Assembly: GCA_903912445.1 (NCBI GenBank)
Contig: CAIWHP010000008.1
Span: forward strand, 1-52,919
Length of the DNA stretch: 52,919 bases
Source of the DNA: an uncultured Lentisphaerota bacterium
Lineage (GTDB): Bacteria > Verrucomicrobiota > Kiritimatiellia > CAIQIC01
Direction of reading: 5' to 3'
The stretch's first letter is position 1. Each line of letters opens with the position of its first letter. The notes under the pieces were generated by a model. That model ran no database searches. It was not told where the DNA came from and worked only from the letters and a program-made list of their open reading frames with translations. A program made the position numbers and the translations under genes. Positions 32,002-46,289 of the stretch are shown one piece after another.

Positions 32002-33011
32002 GTTGCTGGCCGCTTTTTGTTGCGGGCTTTCCAAGCCTTGGAAGGGTGGCCGCGCGCTTTTCCAGGCGTTGGACAACAGACCGCCTGCTGCTTGCGCCGG
32101 GAGCCGGGGAAGAGGTCGTCGAGGAAAAACTCCACCACCGTGTCGCCCTCCGGCGGCGAGATCGCCAGGTCGGGGCTGACCTCGATGATCCAGAATTTTC
32201 TATGGGGCGCATCCACCAGGAAGTCGATGCCGACCAGCGGCAGGCCGAACAGCTTGGCGACGCGTTGGGCGACGCGGCGCAGCTGCGGCGTCACTGCGCC
32301 GGTGATGACGGCCGCGTCGCCGCCGGTGTGATAGTTGGAGGTGAGCCGCACCTGCACACGCTCGCCGGCGCGCGGCACGTCGGCGAGGCGGCGGCCGAGC
32401 CGGGCGAGCTGACGGCGCGTCTCGGCGTCGAGCGGGATGCGGTGGCTCGGATCCACGGCGCACGCGCGCCGGTTCTGGCGCCGGATGAGCTGGGCGAGGG
32501 TGCGGCGGCCGTCGCCGGTGACGGCCGCCGGCGTGCGGCGGATCGCGGCGACATAGCGGCCGCCGACCAGGATCAGCCGCTGGTCCTCGCCGCGGACGCA
32601 CTGCTCGAGCACGACCTCGTCCTCGAACGTCCGCGCGAGCCGCACGGCGGCGCGCAATTCCGCCGGCGTGCGCACATCCACGGCGACGCCGCGCCCGCCC
32701 CACTGCATGCACGGCTTGACGACGATCCGCTGGTGCTGCGCGAGGAATTTTTTCGCCGCGGCGAAGCCGCCGAACTTGAGCTGGGCCGGCACCGGGAAGC
32801 CATGGCGCCGCAGGAACTGGTTGGCGGCGTGCTTGTGGTTGGCGAGGAAGAAGGTTGCCGCGCCGACGCGGTCGGTCAGCGCATTGTAGCAGCGGACCGC
32901 TTCCCGTCCGCGGCGCAGCTCGAAGACCGGCTGGCTGGAGTCGAGCACGGCGACGCGCAGGCCGCGCGCGCGGGCGGCGCGGGTGATGGTGGTGGTGTAG
33001 ACCGAGTTCAT
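31998..33011 (-). CDS. ATP-grasp ligase, cyanophycin-synthetase-like
   Basis: The product has 337 residues from the ATG at 33011; a longer open frame upstream belongs to the FHA gene region. Conserved blocks: HKHAANQFLRRHGFPVP, IVVKPCMQWGGRGVAVDV (ATP-binding loop), VVLEQCVRGEDQRLILVGG, TGDGRRTLAQLI and LVGIDFL with EVSPDLA (metal-binding Glu/Asn region). This matches the ATP-grasp module of cyanophycin or N-acetylglutaminylglutamine synthetases, which join an amino acid to a carboxyl-phosphate. Only this module is present, without the Mur-ligase half. The last 20 residues (GKARGHPSKAWKARNKK and following) are encoded by two phased palindromes, a recent C-terminal extension. Substrate unknown. 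Confidence 0.8.
   Translation of the reverse strand: MNSVYTTTITRAARARGLRVAVLDSSQPVFELRRGREAVRCYNALTDRVGAATFFLANHKHAANQFLRRHGFPVPAQLKFGGFAAAKKFLAQHQRIVVKPCMQWGGRGVAVDVRTPAELRAAVRLARTFEDEVVLEQCVRGEDQRLILVGGRYVAAIRRTPAAVTGDGRRTLAQLIRRQNRRACAVDPSHRIPLDAETRRQLARLGRRLADVPRAGERVQVRLTSNYHTGGDAAVITGAVTPQLRRVAQRVAKLFGLPLVGIDFLVDAPHRKFWIIEVSPDLAISPPEGDTVVEFFLDDLFPGSRRKQQAVCCPTPGKARGHPSKAWKARNKKRPAT
32027..32073. repeat. Phased palindrome cluster 4, in the 3' end of the ATP-grasp gene (centres 32036 and 32067)
   Basis: TTCCAAGCCTTGGAA and TTCCAGGCGTTGGAC have centres 31 bases apart. They are translated on the minus strand as part of the C-terminal tail. Confidence 0.8.
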
Positions 33012-33027
33012 GCGCCGTCGCGCCGCG

Positions 33028-33480
33028 TCACTTGCCGGGGCCCGGCTTCTTGAAGCGCTCGGTCTTCGGCTTCTGCTCGGAGATCGAGATCGGCTGGCCC
33101 ATGTCGTTGACGATCTCGCGGAGGATCGTGCTGTAGCCCTTGCCGGCGGTGAACTCCTGCTCGGTCTGGTGGAAGATGGTCTCGGTGCCGGGCCGGATGT
33201 CGGACTCGAAGTTGAACACGACCGAGCCGACGCGGATGCGGTCGCCGGCTTTGAGCTTGACCACGTCCACGGGCTCCTCGTTGACGAACGTGCCGTTGCG
33301 GCTCTTGAGATCCTTGAGGAAATACGCGCCGTCCCAGAGCCGGATGCCGCAGTGGATCCGGGAAACCTTTTCGTCGCTGATGACGACATCGGCCTCGTGG
33401 CCGCGGCCCAGGGTGATGGGCTGATCGGTGAGTTTCAGGACCGCCATGGTGCCATCGGGCCGCGGAAAGGTCAGTTTCAT
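33028..33480 (-). CDS. FHA-domain protein
   Basis: The product has 150 residues from the ATG at 33480, chosen over one nine bases upstream that overlaps the GAGG ribosome-binding site. The FHA fold is complete: ITLGRGHEADVVISD, SRIHCGI, LKSRNGTFVN and LKAGDRIRVG, so phosphothreonine binding residues (Arg, Ser, Asn) are present. The tail carries a Lys-rich end. It lies 16 bases before the ATP-grasp gene and is probably co-transcribed. No Ser/Thr kinase is adjacent. Confidence 0.92.
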   Translation of the reverse strand: MKLTFPRPDGTMAVLKLTDQPITLGRGHEADVVISDEKVSRIHCGIRLWDGAYFLKDLKSRNGTFVNEEPVDVVKLKAGDRIRVGSVVFNFESDIRPGTETIFHQTEQEFTAGKGYSTILREIVNDMGQPISISEQKPKTERFKKPGPGK

Positions 33481-33561
33481 ATAAAACATCCTCGAAAAAC
33501 CAGCCGCCGGACTCTAGCCAGCGCGCCGGCCGAAATCAAGCGCCCAGAAGCCGGCGCGAGC

Positions 33562-34524
<963 letters not shown>

Positions 34525-34589
34525 AATGGTTCTCCGCGCGCAGGATGCCAAAACACCCCACGGAACGCGACGCCAAAAACCGGCTCCCC

Positions 34590-35690
34590 TCACCGCCGCA
34601 GCCGGATCAGCGCGCTGGCGGCGGCGTCGCTGGCCTTGAAGGCCACGTCATCGCCTTGATTGATGCAGACGAGCACGGCGAAATTTTTCAGCGGCGCAAC
34701 CCAGACATTGGCGAAGTTCATGGTGTTGCAACCGGTGTGGCTCAGCACCGTGCCGCCGCCCCAGTCGCGTTGGGCCACGCCCCAGCCCAGCGCGTAGTTA
34801 CCGCCAAAGGGTGGCGTCTGCAGGCGCTGATAGCTCGCAGGCGTGAGCAGCGCGCGTTCGCCGCGCGCGCCGCGGAGCTGGTCGGCGATGAATTTCGCCC
34901 AATCTTGCAACGTGCAGTGGACACGTCCCGCGGGCCCGATCACCGCCGGATTATCCATCGCCGGACCGTTCTTGCGCTGTGGTTTTCCCTTGGGTCCATG
35001 TGGCCACGGCTGGTCGAGCTGGCCCGGCGTGCCGACGCCGCCGAAGCCCACGCTGGTCATGCCCAAGGGGCTGAACACGCGCTCGCGGATGGCCTCCTCC
35101 CACGGCTGCCCCGTCACGCGCTCGAGCATGGCGCCGACGATCACATAACCCGTGTTGGAATATTGGTAACGCTCGCCGGGCGCGAACTCCGGTTTTTTGG
35201 CGAGCGCCTCGCGGACCACCTGCAGGCGCTGGGCCTGCACGGTGCCCTGTTTGAATTGTCCCCAGTTCACGTCGCGCGGCAGCCCGGCGCGATGCGCGAG
35301 CAGATGCTTGAGGGTCAGGTTCGTCGTTGCGGGCTGCAGCGCTGCTGCCAACTCCGGGAACACTGCGGCGATGGTCGTGTCCCAGTGCAGCTTCCCCGCC
35401 TCCACCAGCACGCCGGCGAGCGTGGCCGTCATCGCCTTGGTGTCGGAGCCCAGATGCCAGAGGTCGTTGGTGGTGACCGCCACCCCGGCCCCCTGCTTGC
35501 GCAGGCCGACCGCGGCGCAGCGCTCCAGCCCTTTGCCCGTCACGATCGCACCGGCGATGGCGGGCACGTCAAATTTTTGGCGGACGACCTGCAGCGCGGC
35601 GGCGAGCGCCGCGTCGCCGCCGGCGGGATGTTCCCCCGCCGTCGCGCCGACCGCGAGCGCGCACCAACACGCTGCCGCAAAAAGTTGCAT
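34590..35690 (-). CDS. Secreted serine hydrolase, class C beta-lactamase / DD-peptidase family
   Basis: The product has 366 residues with a signal peptide ([19 protein letters not shown]). An in-frame ATG five codons upstream is also possible. Active-site motifs: SxxK as SDTK (82-85), YxN as YSN (177-179) and HTG near 310 in VLSHTGCN. The family includes esterases, DD-peptidases and class C beta-lactamases; the sequence does not decide. No resistance role is claimed. The gene stands between the sugar-nucleotide enzyme and a hybrid kinase on the same strand. Confidence 0.85.
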   Translation of the reverse strand: MQLFAAACWCALAVGATAGEHPAGGDAALAAALQVVRQKFDVPAIAGAIVTGKGLERCAAVGLRKQGAGVAVTTNDLWHLGSDTKAMTATLAGVLVEAGKLHWDTTIAAVFPELAAALQPATTNLTLKHLLAHRAGLPRDVNWGQFKQGTVQAQRLQVVREALAKKPEFAPGERYQYSNTGYVIVGAMLERVTGQPWEEAIRERVFSPLGMTSVGFGGVGTPGQLDQPWPHGPKGKPQRKNGPAMDNPAVIGPAGRVHCTLQDWAKFIADQLRGARGERALLTPASYQRLQTPPFGGNYALGWGVAQRDWGGGTVLSHTGCNTMNFANVWVAPLKNFAVLVCINQGDDVAFKASDAAASALIRLRR

Positions 35691-35769
35691 ACCGCCGGGC
35701 AGCATGGCACAGCCCGCCGCCGCGTCAACGCCGGAAAACCGGCGGAGCCGATGTCCAGCCCCCGGCCGC

Positions 35770-38700
35770 TCAGGCCGGCGGCGCGCCACGCGCGTCGAGG
35801 AGGGCGTGGATCGTCTGCAGCAGTTCGGTGGCGGGGTAGGGCTTTTGCAGGAAGGGGAACTTTTTTTCGGCGATGGCCTGCCAGCGCGAGCGCTGGTCGG
35901 TGTAGCCGCTGCACAGGAGCACGGCGAGGCCGGGTTTCTTGTGCAGGAGCTGCTCGACGGTGGTGATGCCATTTTGATCGGGCAGCACCACATCGCTGAA
36001 GACCAGGTCGAAGCGGCCGTGCTCCCGGTCGAACAGGGCGCAACCTTCGGCGGAGGTGCCGGCGGCGAACACCTCGTAGCCGGCGGCGCCCAGTATGCGC
36101 GTGGCCAGGTTGCGGACCTCGGGCTCGTCCTCGATCAGCAGGAGGCGTTCGCCGTGGCCGCGCGGCGGCGCGGGCGTGGGCCGGACCGCCGGCGCGCTGC
36201 CCTCCTCGGCCCCGGCGTAGACGGGCAGGTAGAGCTTGAAGGCGGTGCCCTGGCCCAGCTGGCTATAGACATTGACCCAGCCGTTGTGCTGTTGGGCGAT
36301 GCCGTAGATCACCGAGAGGCCGAGGCCGGTGCCCTTGCCCGGCCCTGTGGTGCTGAAGAACGGCTCGAAGATGTGCGGGAGGACGTCCGGCGCGATGCCC
36401 GTGCCGGTATCGGCCAGGGACAGGCGGACGAACTGGCCCGCGCGCCCGTCGGCGATGAAAGGGATGTCCTCCGCCGTCAGCACCACGCTGGCGGTGGTCA
36501 AGGTGATCCGGCCGCCGCGGGGCATGGCATCGCGCGCGTTGATGGCGAGGTTCATGATGATCTGCTCGATCTGCCCGGCGTCGGCCTTGATGCGCGGGAG
36601 GTCGGCGGCCAACTCGGTCACCAGCTGGATGTCCTCGCCGAGCAGGCGGTGCAGCAGCTTGTGCATGTTGCTGACCACGCCGTTGAGGTCGAGCACGGTG
36701 GGCGTGATCATCTGCCGGCGGCTGAAGGCGAGCAGCTGGCGCGTGAGGCCGGCGGCGCGTTCGGCCGATTTCTGGATCTCCAGCAGGTCGCCGTGGTGCC
36801 GGTCCGCGGGCGGCGTATCCGCCAGCAGGATCTCCGTGAAGCCGAGGATGGACTGCAGGATGTTGTTGAAGTCGTGCGCCACGCCGCCGGCCAGCTGCCC
36901 CACGGCCTCCATCTTCTGGGCCTGCTGCACCTGTGCTTCCAGCCGCTTGCGCTCGGTGATGTTGCGCAACACGCCCTCGGTGGCCACCAGCCGGTCGCCG
37001 TCGTAGACGGCAATCCAGTGGTCCTCCATGCACTTGAGCGACCCGTCCCGACACCGCCACCAGGTTTCCCAGCGGTCGGCCAGGCAGGCCGGGTGCGGCG
37101 TCAGCAGGGAGTTCATCAAGCGCTCCTGGTCGGCAAACCTGCCCCCCTGGATCACCTGGGCGAGGAAGGCGCGGCGGCCGCCCAGCCGATAGACATCGGC
37201 CAGCGTATAGCCGAGCAGCTGCTCGAATGCCGGGCTGACGTAGATGAACTCGCGGGTCGCGGCATCCACGCTGTACAGCACGTCGTCGATATTGGCGGCG
37301 CTGCGGCGGAACTTCTCCTCGCTCGCGACGAGGGCGCGCTCGGCCTGCTTGCGCTCGGTGATGTCCACCGCCACGCCCATGACCGCGCGCTCCGTGGCGC
37401 CCGGCGGCACGAAGGCCATCTTCGTCGTCTGCAGCCAGTGCACGCTGCCGTCCGCGAACGTGATCGGTTCTTCCGGGATGAACCTGGCCTGCCCGCTGGC
37501 GATCACCGCCTGGTCGTCCCGGAGGAAGGCCGCGGCCTGCTCCTGGTCGGAGGCGAATTCCCGCTCGAGATGGCCGACCAGGTCCCGCGGTTCCCGGCCA
37601 TAGCAGAGCGAGCCGGCGCGGTTGACGAAGAGGAAGCGGCCTTCGTGGTTTTTGGCGAAGATGTGATGCGGCACCAGGTCGATCACCTCGCGCAGCAGGC
37701 GTTCCCGGGCCCGCAGCTCCGCCTCGGCCCGCCTGCGCTCCGTGATATCGCGACAGACAGAGACCAGGCCGGTGATCTTGCCCGTGAGGTCGCGCAACGG
37801 CGCCTTGATCGTCAGAAACCACCGCCGCACGCCGGCGTGATCTTGCACCAGCTCCTCGCGGTTGATGATCGCCTGACCCGTGTGCATCACGCGCAGATCG
37901 TCCTCATAATACCCGCGCGCCAGTTCCTCCGGGTGCAGGTCCAGCACCGTCTTGCCCGCCAGCGCCGCCTCGGTGGGTACACCCATGAACGACACGTGGG
38001 CGGTGTTGCTGATGATGAACCGCGCAGCCATGTCCTTGGTGAAGATCAGGTCCGGCAGGTTGTTGATCAGCGTCCGCAACAACTGGCGTTCCCCGTCCAG
38101 CGCCGCGTCCGCCCGCTTGCGCTCCGTGATGTCGTGCGACCAGATCACCAGCTGTTGCAGCTGCCCCCCGGCGTCGAGGATCGGCTTGCTGCGCGACTCG
38201 ATCCACAGCCAGTCCCCGTTCCGGCAGCGGATGCGGTGCTCGAGCAGCGTCATCTGCCCCGCCCGGTTCGCCGCGCGCGCCTGTTGGATCGCCGGCAGCT
38301 CCTCCGGGTGCAGCCGCGCATCCCACGGGCTGTTTTGCAAATCCTCCGGCGTCCAGCCCGTCCGGCGGTAATACGAGGGACTGATGAAAAGCCGGCGCTC
38401 CTGCGCATCGTGGACCGAGACGAAGTCCTCCGTATGTTCCGCCAGCAGGCGGTAGTGCGATTCGCTCTCGCGGAGCGCGGCCGCCGCCTGCTCCTGCCCG
38501 GCCACGGTCTGCTCCAGCCGCCGGCGCACCCGGTGCAACGCCTCGACCAGCGCCAGCATGACCAGATTCGTCACGACGAACATGGCCAGCATGATGGCAT
38601 CAGCCGTTGTCAGGGATCCGAAATGGAAGCCGGAAGGAAGGAAAAAGACCACGCTCAGCGTGACCAGCGCCATCGCCAACAAGCCCGGCCCCACGCCGCC

Positions 38701-38883
38701 CATATAAGCGCACAGCAGGACGGGCAGCGAGAACAAATTCAGCATCACCCGGTTGCCGCATACCGGGGCGAGCGCCAGGCGCAGCGCGAACGTCGCCGCC
38801 ACCACGGCCACCGCGAGGGCATAGTTCTCGAGCCAGCGCCACCGCTGACGTTGCAGTCCGCACCCCGGCCCGGCCTCGGTCAT
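35770..38883 (-). CDS. Hybrid sensor histidine kinase with DUF4118 membrane domain, four PAS domains and receiver
   Basis: The product has 1037 residues from the ATG at 38883, which follows GCGAGGCAAGCT. Residues about 15-105 hold the DUF4118-type membrane helices (NLFSLPVLLCAYMGGVGPGL). Four PAS/PAC units follow, each ending in the DITER or NITER signature. HisKA carries VAHDFNNIL with the phospho-acceptor His, HATPase has NARDAMPRGG, DTGTGI and GKGTGLGLS, and a C-terminal receiver has Asp in FSDVVLPD and Lys in LQKPY. The signal is unknown and no response regulator with an output domain lies beside it. Confidence 0.95.
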   Translation of the reverse strand: MTEAGPGCGLQRQRWRWLENYALAVAVVAATFALRLALAPVCGNRVMLNLFSLPVLLCAYMGGVGPGLLAMALVTLSVVFFLPSGFHFGSLTTADAIMLAMFVVTNLVMLALVEALHRVRRRLEQTVAGQEQAAAALRESESHYRLLAEHTEDFVSVHDAQERRLFISPSYYRRTGWTPEDLQNSPWDARLHPEELPAIQQARAANRAGQMTLLEHRIRCRNGDWLWIESRSKPILDAGGQLQQLVIWSHDITERKRADAALDGERQLLRTLINNLPDLIFTKDMAARFIISNTAHVSFMGVPTEAALAGKTVLDLHPEELARGYYEDDLRVMHTGQAIINREELVQDHAGVRRWFLTIKAPLRDLTGKITGLVSVCRDITERRRAEAELRARERLLREVIDLVPHHIFAKNHEGRFLFVNRAGSLCYGREPRDLVGHLEREFASDQEQAAAFLRDDQAVIASGQARFIPEEPITFADGSVHWLQTTKMAFVPPGATERAVMGVAVDITERKQAERALVASEEKFRRSAANIDDVLYSVDAATREFIYVSPAFEQLLGYTLADVYRLGGRRAFLAQVIQGGRFADQERLMNSLLTPHPACLADRWETWWRCRDGSLKCMEDHWIAVYDGDRLVATEGVLRNITERKRLEAQVQQAQKMEAVGQLAGGVAHDFNNILQSILGFTEILLADTPPADRHHGDLLEIQKSAERAAGLTRQLLAFSRRQMITPTVLDLNGVVSNMHKLLHRLLGEDIQLVTELAADLPRIKADAGQIEQIIMNLAINARDAMPRGGRITLTTASVVLTAEDIPFIADGRAGQFVRLSLADTGTGIAPDVLPHIFEPFFSTTGPGKGTGLGLSVIYGIAQQHNGWVNVYSQLGQGTAFKLYLPVYAGAEEGSAPAVRPTPAPPRGHGERLLLIEDEPEVRNLATRILGAAGYEVFAAGTSAEGCALFDREHGRFDLVFSDVVLPDQNGITTVEQLLHKKPGLAVLLCSGYTDQRSRWQAIAEKKFPFLQKPYPATELLQTIHALLDARGAPPA

Positions 38884-38960
38884 AGCTTGCCTCGCACAGC
38901 ACGAAAGTCGGCGCATTCTAGTGGCACGCCCTGCTGGTGACAACGCCGAATAACGTGCGC

Positions 38961-39096
38961 TTTTCCAGGGATTGGAAACAGAACCACGGCTTTTTCCAGG
39001 CCTTGGAAACTTTCGGGACCAGCTTTTCCAAGGCTTGGAAAAACCGCGGGGCCGGTTTCTCCCTCGACACGCTCGGGACGGGCAAGCCTTGGCAAG
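38961..39096. repeat. Phased palindrome cluster 5 (centres 38970, 39001, 39033; weak copy 39087)
   Basis: TTCCAGGGATTGGAA, TTCCAGGCCTTGGAA and TTCCAAGGCTTGGAA have centres 31 and 32 bases apart. A GGCAAGCCTTGGCA variant lies 54 bases further. The cluster lies between the gyrA stop and the upstream end of the kinase gene. Confidence 0.85.
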
Positions 39097-39103
39097 CTGT
39101 GCG

Positions 39104-41587
<2,484 letters not shown>

Positions 41588-41618
41588 GTTATATGCTCCT
41601 GAAATCTTCTCTTGCGCT

Positions 41619-42014
41619 TAACTCTTAATCCTAATCTTAATCGTTCCCCGTCCGGTACTCGCCGGGTTCCTCATACACGCGTGAGGGCGAGGTGCTCTTG
41701 ATCAAGCCGACCAACATGGAAACGATGCGCGCGAGGATGGTCTTGCCTTCCACGGTCTCTGGTTCGGTGATCTGTTTCTTGGCCAGCAGCACATCCAGGC
41801 ACGCGGCGCTTTCCAAGGCGGAACCGCGGGCGATGTTGAGCGGGATGGAGGTCGACGCGCGATCCAGTTGCCCGGATACCGCCAACCCCTTCGGGACTTT
41901 CTGCAATATCGTATCAGCCCAGCCGACGAACTGAATGGCGGCCTGATAGACCTGCAACTTGTCATGGTCGAAGATGGTTTGCATGAGGATTACGATTAAG
42001 AGTTACGATTAGGA
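41619..42014. mobile_element. IVS-like insertion unit between gyrB and gyrA
   Basis: The four-helix-bundle gene is bracketed by TAACTCTTAATCCTAATCTT (41619) and, inverted, GATTACGATTAAGAGTTACG (41988), both composed of TTAATC/TAATC units. The flanks differ strongly in composition from gyrA and gyrB. It resembles the intervening-sequence units that carry this family. No transposase is present. Confidence 0.5.
41637..41984 (-). CDS. Four-helix-bundle (23S rRNA intervening-sequence type) protein, internally shortened
   Basis: The product has 115 residues. DKLQVYQAAIQFVGWADTIL, LPKG-like VPKGLAVSGQLDRASTSIPL, NIARGSALESAACLDVL and the C-terminal GKTILARIVSMLVGLIKS are the family blocks. In typical members NIAEG is followed by about 20 residues (the loop and start of helix 3) before an IARGSALE motif. 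Here NIA joins RGSALE directly, as if one IA had recombined with the other and removed the segment in frame. The family forms pentamers but its biological role is unsettled. Confidence 0.8.
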   Translation of the reverse strand: MQTIFDHDKLQVYQAAIQFVGWADTILQKVPKGLAVSGQLDRASTSIPLNIARGSALESAACLDVLLAKKQITEPETVEGKTILARIVSMLVGLIKSTSPSRVYEEPGEYRTGND

Positions 42015-42026
42015 TCAGGAGGCAAC

Positions 42027-44534
<2,508 letters not shown>

Positions 44535-44559
44535 CTATGTCTCCCGAATTGTGGCGCTT

Positions 44560-44588
44560 CTTGTACCAAAAACAGGCCCCGGGCACAA
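44560..44588 (-). promoter_or_regulatory. Candidate gyrB promoter
   Basis: On the minus strand TTGTGC (44588-44583), 17 bases and TACAAG (44565-44560), 31 bases before the start codon. Confidence 0.4.
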
Positions 44589-44626
44589 CGGAAATCGCAT
44601 TTTCGGGTGCTTTTTAAGTTGTTCAT

Positions 44627-44709
44627 TTTACAAGGCTTGGGAAAGTATGCCAAAGTATTTTCCAAGGCTTGGAAAAACCGCCCTTCCGGAGTTCCAATCC
44701 TTGGGAAAG
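44627..44709. repeat. Phased palindrome cluster 6 (centres 44635, 44667, 44699)
   Basis: TTACAAGGCTTGGGA, TTCCAAGGCTTGGAA and TTCCAATCCTTGGGA have centres exactly 32 bases apart. The cluster lies between the divergent gyrB and gluQ genes. Confidence 0.85.
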
Positions 44710-44823
44710 GCGCCCCCCTCCAGCGCCATATATTGTGGCGCGGCCGGTCGCCCACCACAAGCCGGCCCGACGGTTTTTTTGCGGGCTGTCGCGCCGCTTT
44801 TTTCTCCGCTATAGTCGCCCCAG

Positions 44824-45705
44824 ATGACGACACCGGAGCCAGCAAAAACCTACCGTGGACGGCTCGCGCCGACGCCGACCGGCCACCTGCATCTCGGCCA
44901 CGCGCGCACCTTCTGGCTCGCGCAGGAACGCGCGCGCGCCGCGGGTGGGCAGCTGCTTTTGCGCGTCGAGGATATTGATCGCGCGCGCTGTAAACAGGAA
45001 TTCACCGCGGCCATGCTTGAAGATTTACGCTGGTTCGGTTTCGTGTGGGACGAAGGCCCCGACCTCGGGGGACCGTTCCCCTCCTACACGCAAAGCGAGC
45101 GCAGACATTTCCATCTCGAAACCTGGCGACAGCTGCTGGAAGGCCGCTGGATTTATCCCTCCGCACATTCGCGCAAGGATCTGGAACACGCGCCGCGCGC
45201 GCCGCACGCCGGCGAGGGCGAGGCGCTCTTCCCGGCGCAGTGGCGGCCTGCGCCCGGCACGTGGACGCTGCCGGAGCAGCCCGACGGCAGCAACTGGCGC
45301 TTCCGCGTGCCGGATGGCGAGCGGCTCGAATTTGTGGACGGACGCTGCGGCAGGCAGTCGTTCGAGGCCGGGCGCGATTTCGGCGACTTCGTGGTCTGGC
45401 GGCGCGACGGCGTCCCCGCTTACGAACTCGTCGTCGCCGCCGATGACCACGCGATGCAGATCACCGAGGTGGTGCGCGGCGAGGACCTGCTGCTCTCCAC
45501 CGCGCGGCAGCTGTTGATCTACCGCGCGCTGGGCTGGACGCCGCCGGCGTGGTTCCACGGCCCCCTGCTGCGCGACGCCGCCGGCCAACGCCTCGCCAAG
45601 CGCACCGCCGCCCTGTCGCTCCGCGAACTCCGCGCCGCTGGCAAAACGCCGGAACAGTTGCGGGAAGGATGGGCTCTTATGGCAGACCGCGCTGAAACAA
45701 CGTGA
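44824..45705 (+). CDS. gluQ: Glutamyl-Q tRNA(Asp) synthetase
   Basis: The product has 293 residues. GRLAPTPTGHLHLGHARTFW carries the HIGH motif (23-26). VEDIDRARC and the KMSKS-like RLAKR near 257 are present. The tRNA-binding C-terminal half of GluRS is missing, as in all GluQ-RS. The cysteines that bind zinc in many members (YPCxCSRK ... YPGTCR) are replaced: YPSAHSRK and FPAQWRP. The enzyme glutamylates queuosine in tRNA(Asp). The last residues (EGWALMADRAETT) come from inserted DNA; the presumed original end LRAAGKTPEQLRAEWGPP is still encoded at 46290-46346. TATAGT lies eight bases before the start codon. Confidence 0.9.
   Translation: MTTPEPAKTYRGRLAPTPTGHLHLGHARTFWLAQERARAAGGQLLLRVEDIDRARCKQEFTAAMLEDLRWFGFVWDEGPDLGGPFPSYTQSERRHFHLETWRQLLEGRWIYPSAHSRKDLEHAPRAPHAGEGEALFPAQWRPAPGTWTLPEQPDGSNWRFRVPDGERLEFVDGRCGRQSFEAGRDFGDFVVWRRDGVPAYELVVAADDHAMQITEVVRGEDLLLSTARQLLIYRALGWTPPAWFHGPLLRDAAGQRLAKRTAALSLRELRAAGKTPEQLREGWALMADRAETT
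45628..45664 (+). repeat. 37-bp direct repeat, left copy (end of gluQ)
   Basis: It begins CTCCGCGCCGCTGGC and ends AACAGTTGCGGG. It is identical over all 37 positions to 46290-46326 and encodes LRAAGKTPEQLR in gluQ. Confidence 0.92.
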
Positions 45706-46018
45706 GCACGGCGGCGGGGACTGCGCGACTACGTTCTGGTGTGAGTTGGCCGGCGTGACCGGCCATGAGCGAGGTATGCGCCGTGAAGAGCTTGCCGGGG
45801 CGCACAAAACTACTGCGCTGAAGCGACCCGTTGGAAAAATCAACCGACTCAAGGAGCAGCGCATCCTGATCTGCGTAGGGATTGCTGGTGATCTGACAGA
45901 GAATCCAATCGCCACGACCCGCATCCGCCAACACCACGGCAGGCCGGAGTTTGCTGGCGGAAAGATCGGAGAACGGAAAATGAACGAGCACTACGGCGCC
46001 GACTGTAGGTGCGACCAT
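45677..46018 (-). CDS. PemK/MazF-family toxin (mRNA endoribonuclease)
   Basis: The product has 113 residues. GAVVLVHFPFSDLSASKLRP and AVVLADAGRGDWILCQITSN match the MazF/PemK fold, including the KxRPAVVL strand. The ATG follows GGAGGATGCAGC. It overlaps the antitoxin gene by 28 bases, so the pair is coupled. Such toxins cleave mRNA at short sites when the antitoxin is lost. Its stop lies just inside the 3' end of gluQ, which is read convergently. Confidence 0.9.
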   Translation of the reverse strand: MVAPTVGAVVLVHFPFSDLSASKLRPAVVLADAGRGDWILCQITSNPYADQDALLLESVDFSNGSLQRSSFVRPGKLFTAHTSLMAGHAGQLTPERSRAVPAAVLTLFQRGLP

Positions 46019-46203
46019 GCTGCATCCTCCTCCGCGCGGTTCCAGTCCTGTGCCAGCGCAGCTTCGCTAAGCAGGGCCGTCTCAGGCTGTTCTGCCTCAT
46101 CCAGAATGGTCACAAAAGCGCGACAAGGATGGTCAAGCTGCAGTGGTTCCTTCAGGCGCACCGCGCCATCCTTCCCGATCACAGCCTCGACAGTCGTCAA
46201 CAT
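45991..46203 (-). CDS. Antitoxin of the PemK/MazF-type module
   Basis: The product has 70 residues from the ATG at 46203, which follows TTGAGGTGGCT; longer frames lack a ribosome-binding site. The N-terminal TVEAVIGKDGAVRLKEPLQL is a short beta-rich AbrB/DUF2281-like DNA-binding part. The acidic C-terminal half (LLSEAALAQDWNRAEEDAAW) would wrap the toxin. Autoregulation is the usual arrangement. Confidence 0.85.
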   Translation of the reverse strand: MLTTVEAVIGKDGAVRLKEPLQLDHPCRAFVTILDEAEQPETALLSEAALAQDWNRAEEDAAWSHLQSAP

Positions 46204-46289
46204 AGCCACCTCAATTTCCGGCCCCAGCATAAGTCCCGCCGCCGCGTGTTGCAACACCGCGCCGCGGCTTTTGTGCCCGCGCGTCAACG

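Larger units (their letters stand above)
45665..46289. mobile_element. Inserted toxin-antitoxin module flanked by the 37-bp repeat
   Basis: 625 bases between two identical repeats contain only the PemK/MazF-type toxin and its antitoxin on the minus strand. There is no recombinase. The insertion replaced the last residues of gluQ but duplicated enough of its end for the interrupted gene to stay functional. Confidence 0.75.
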
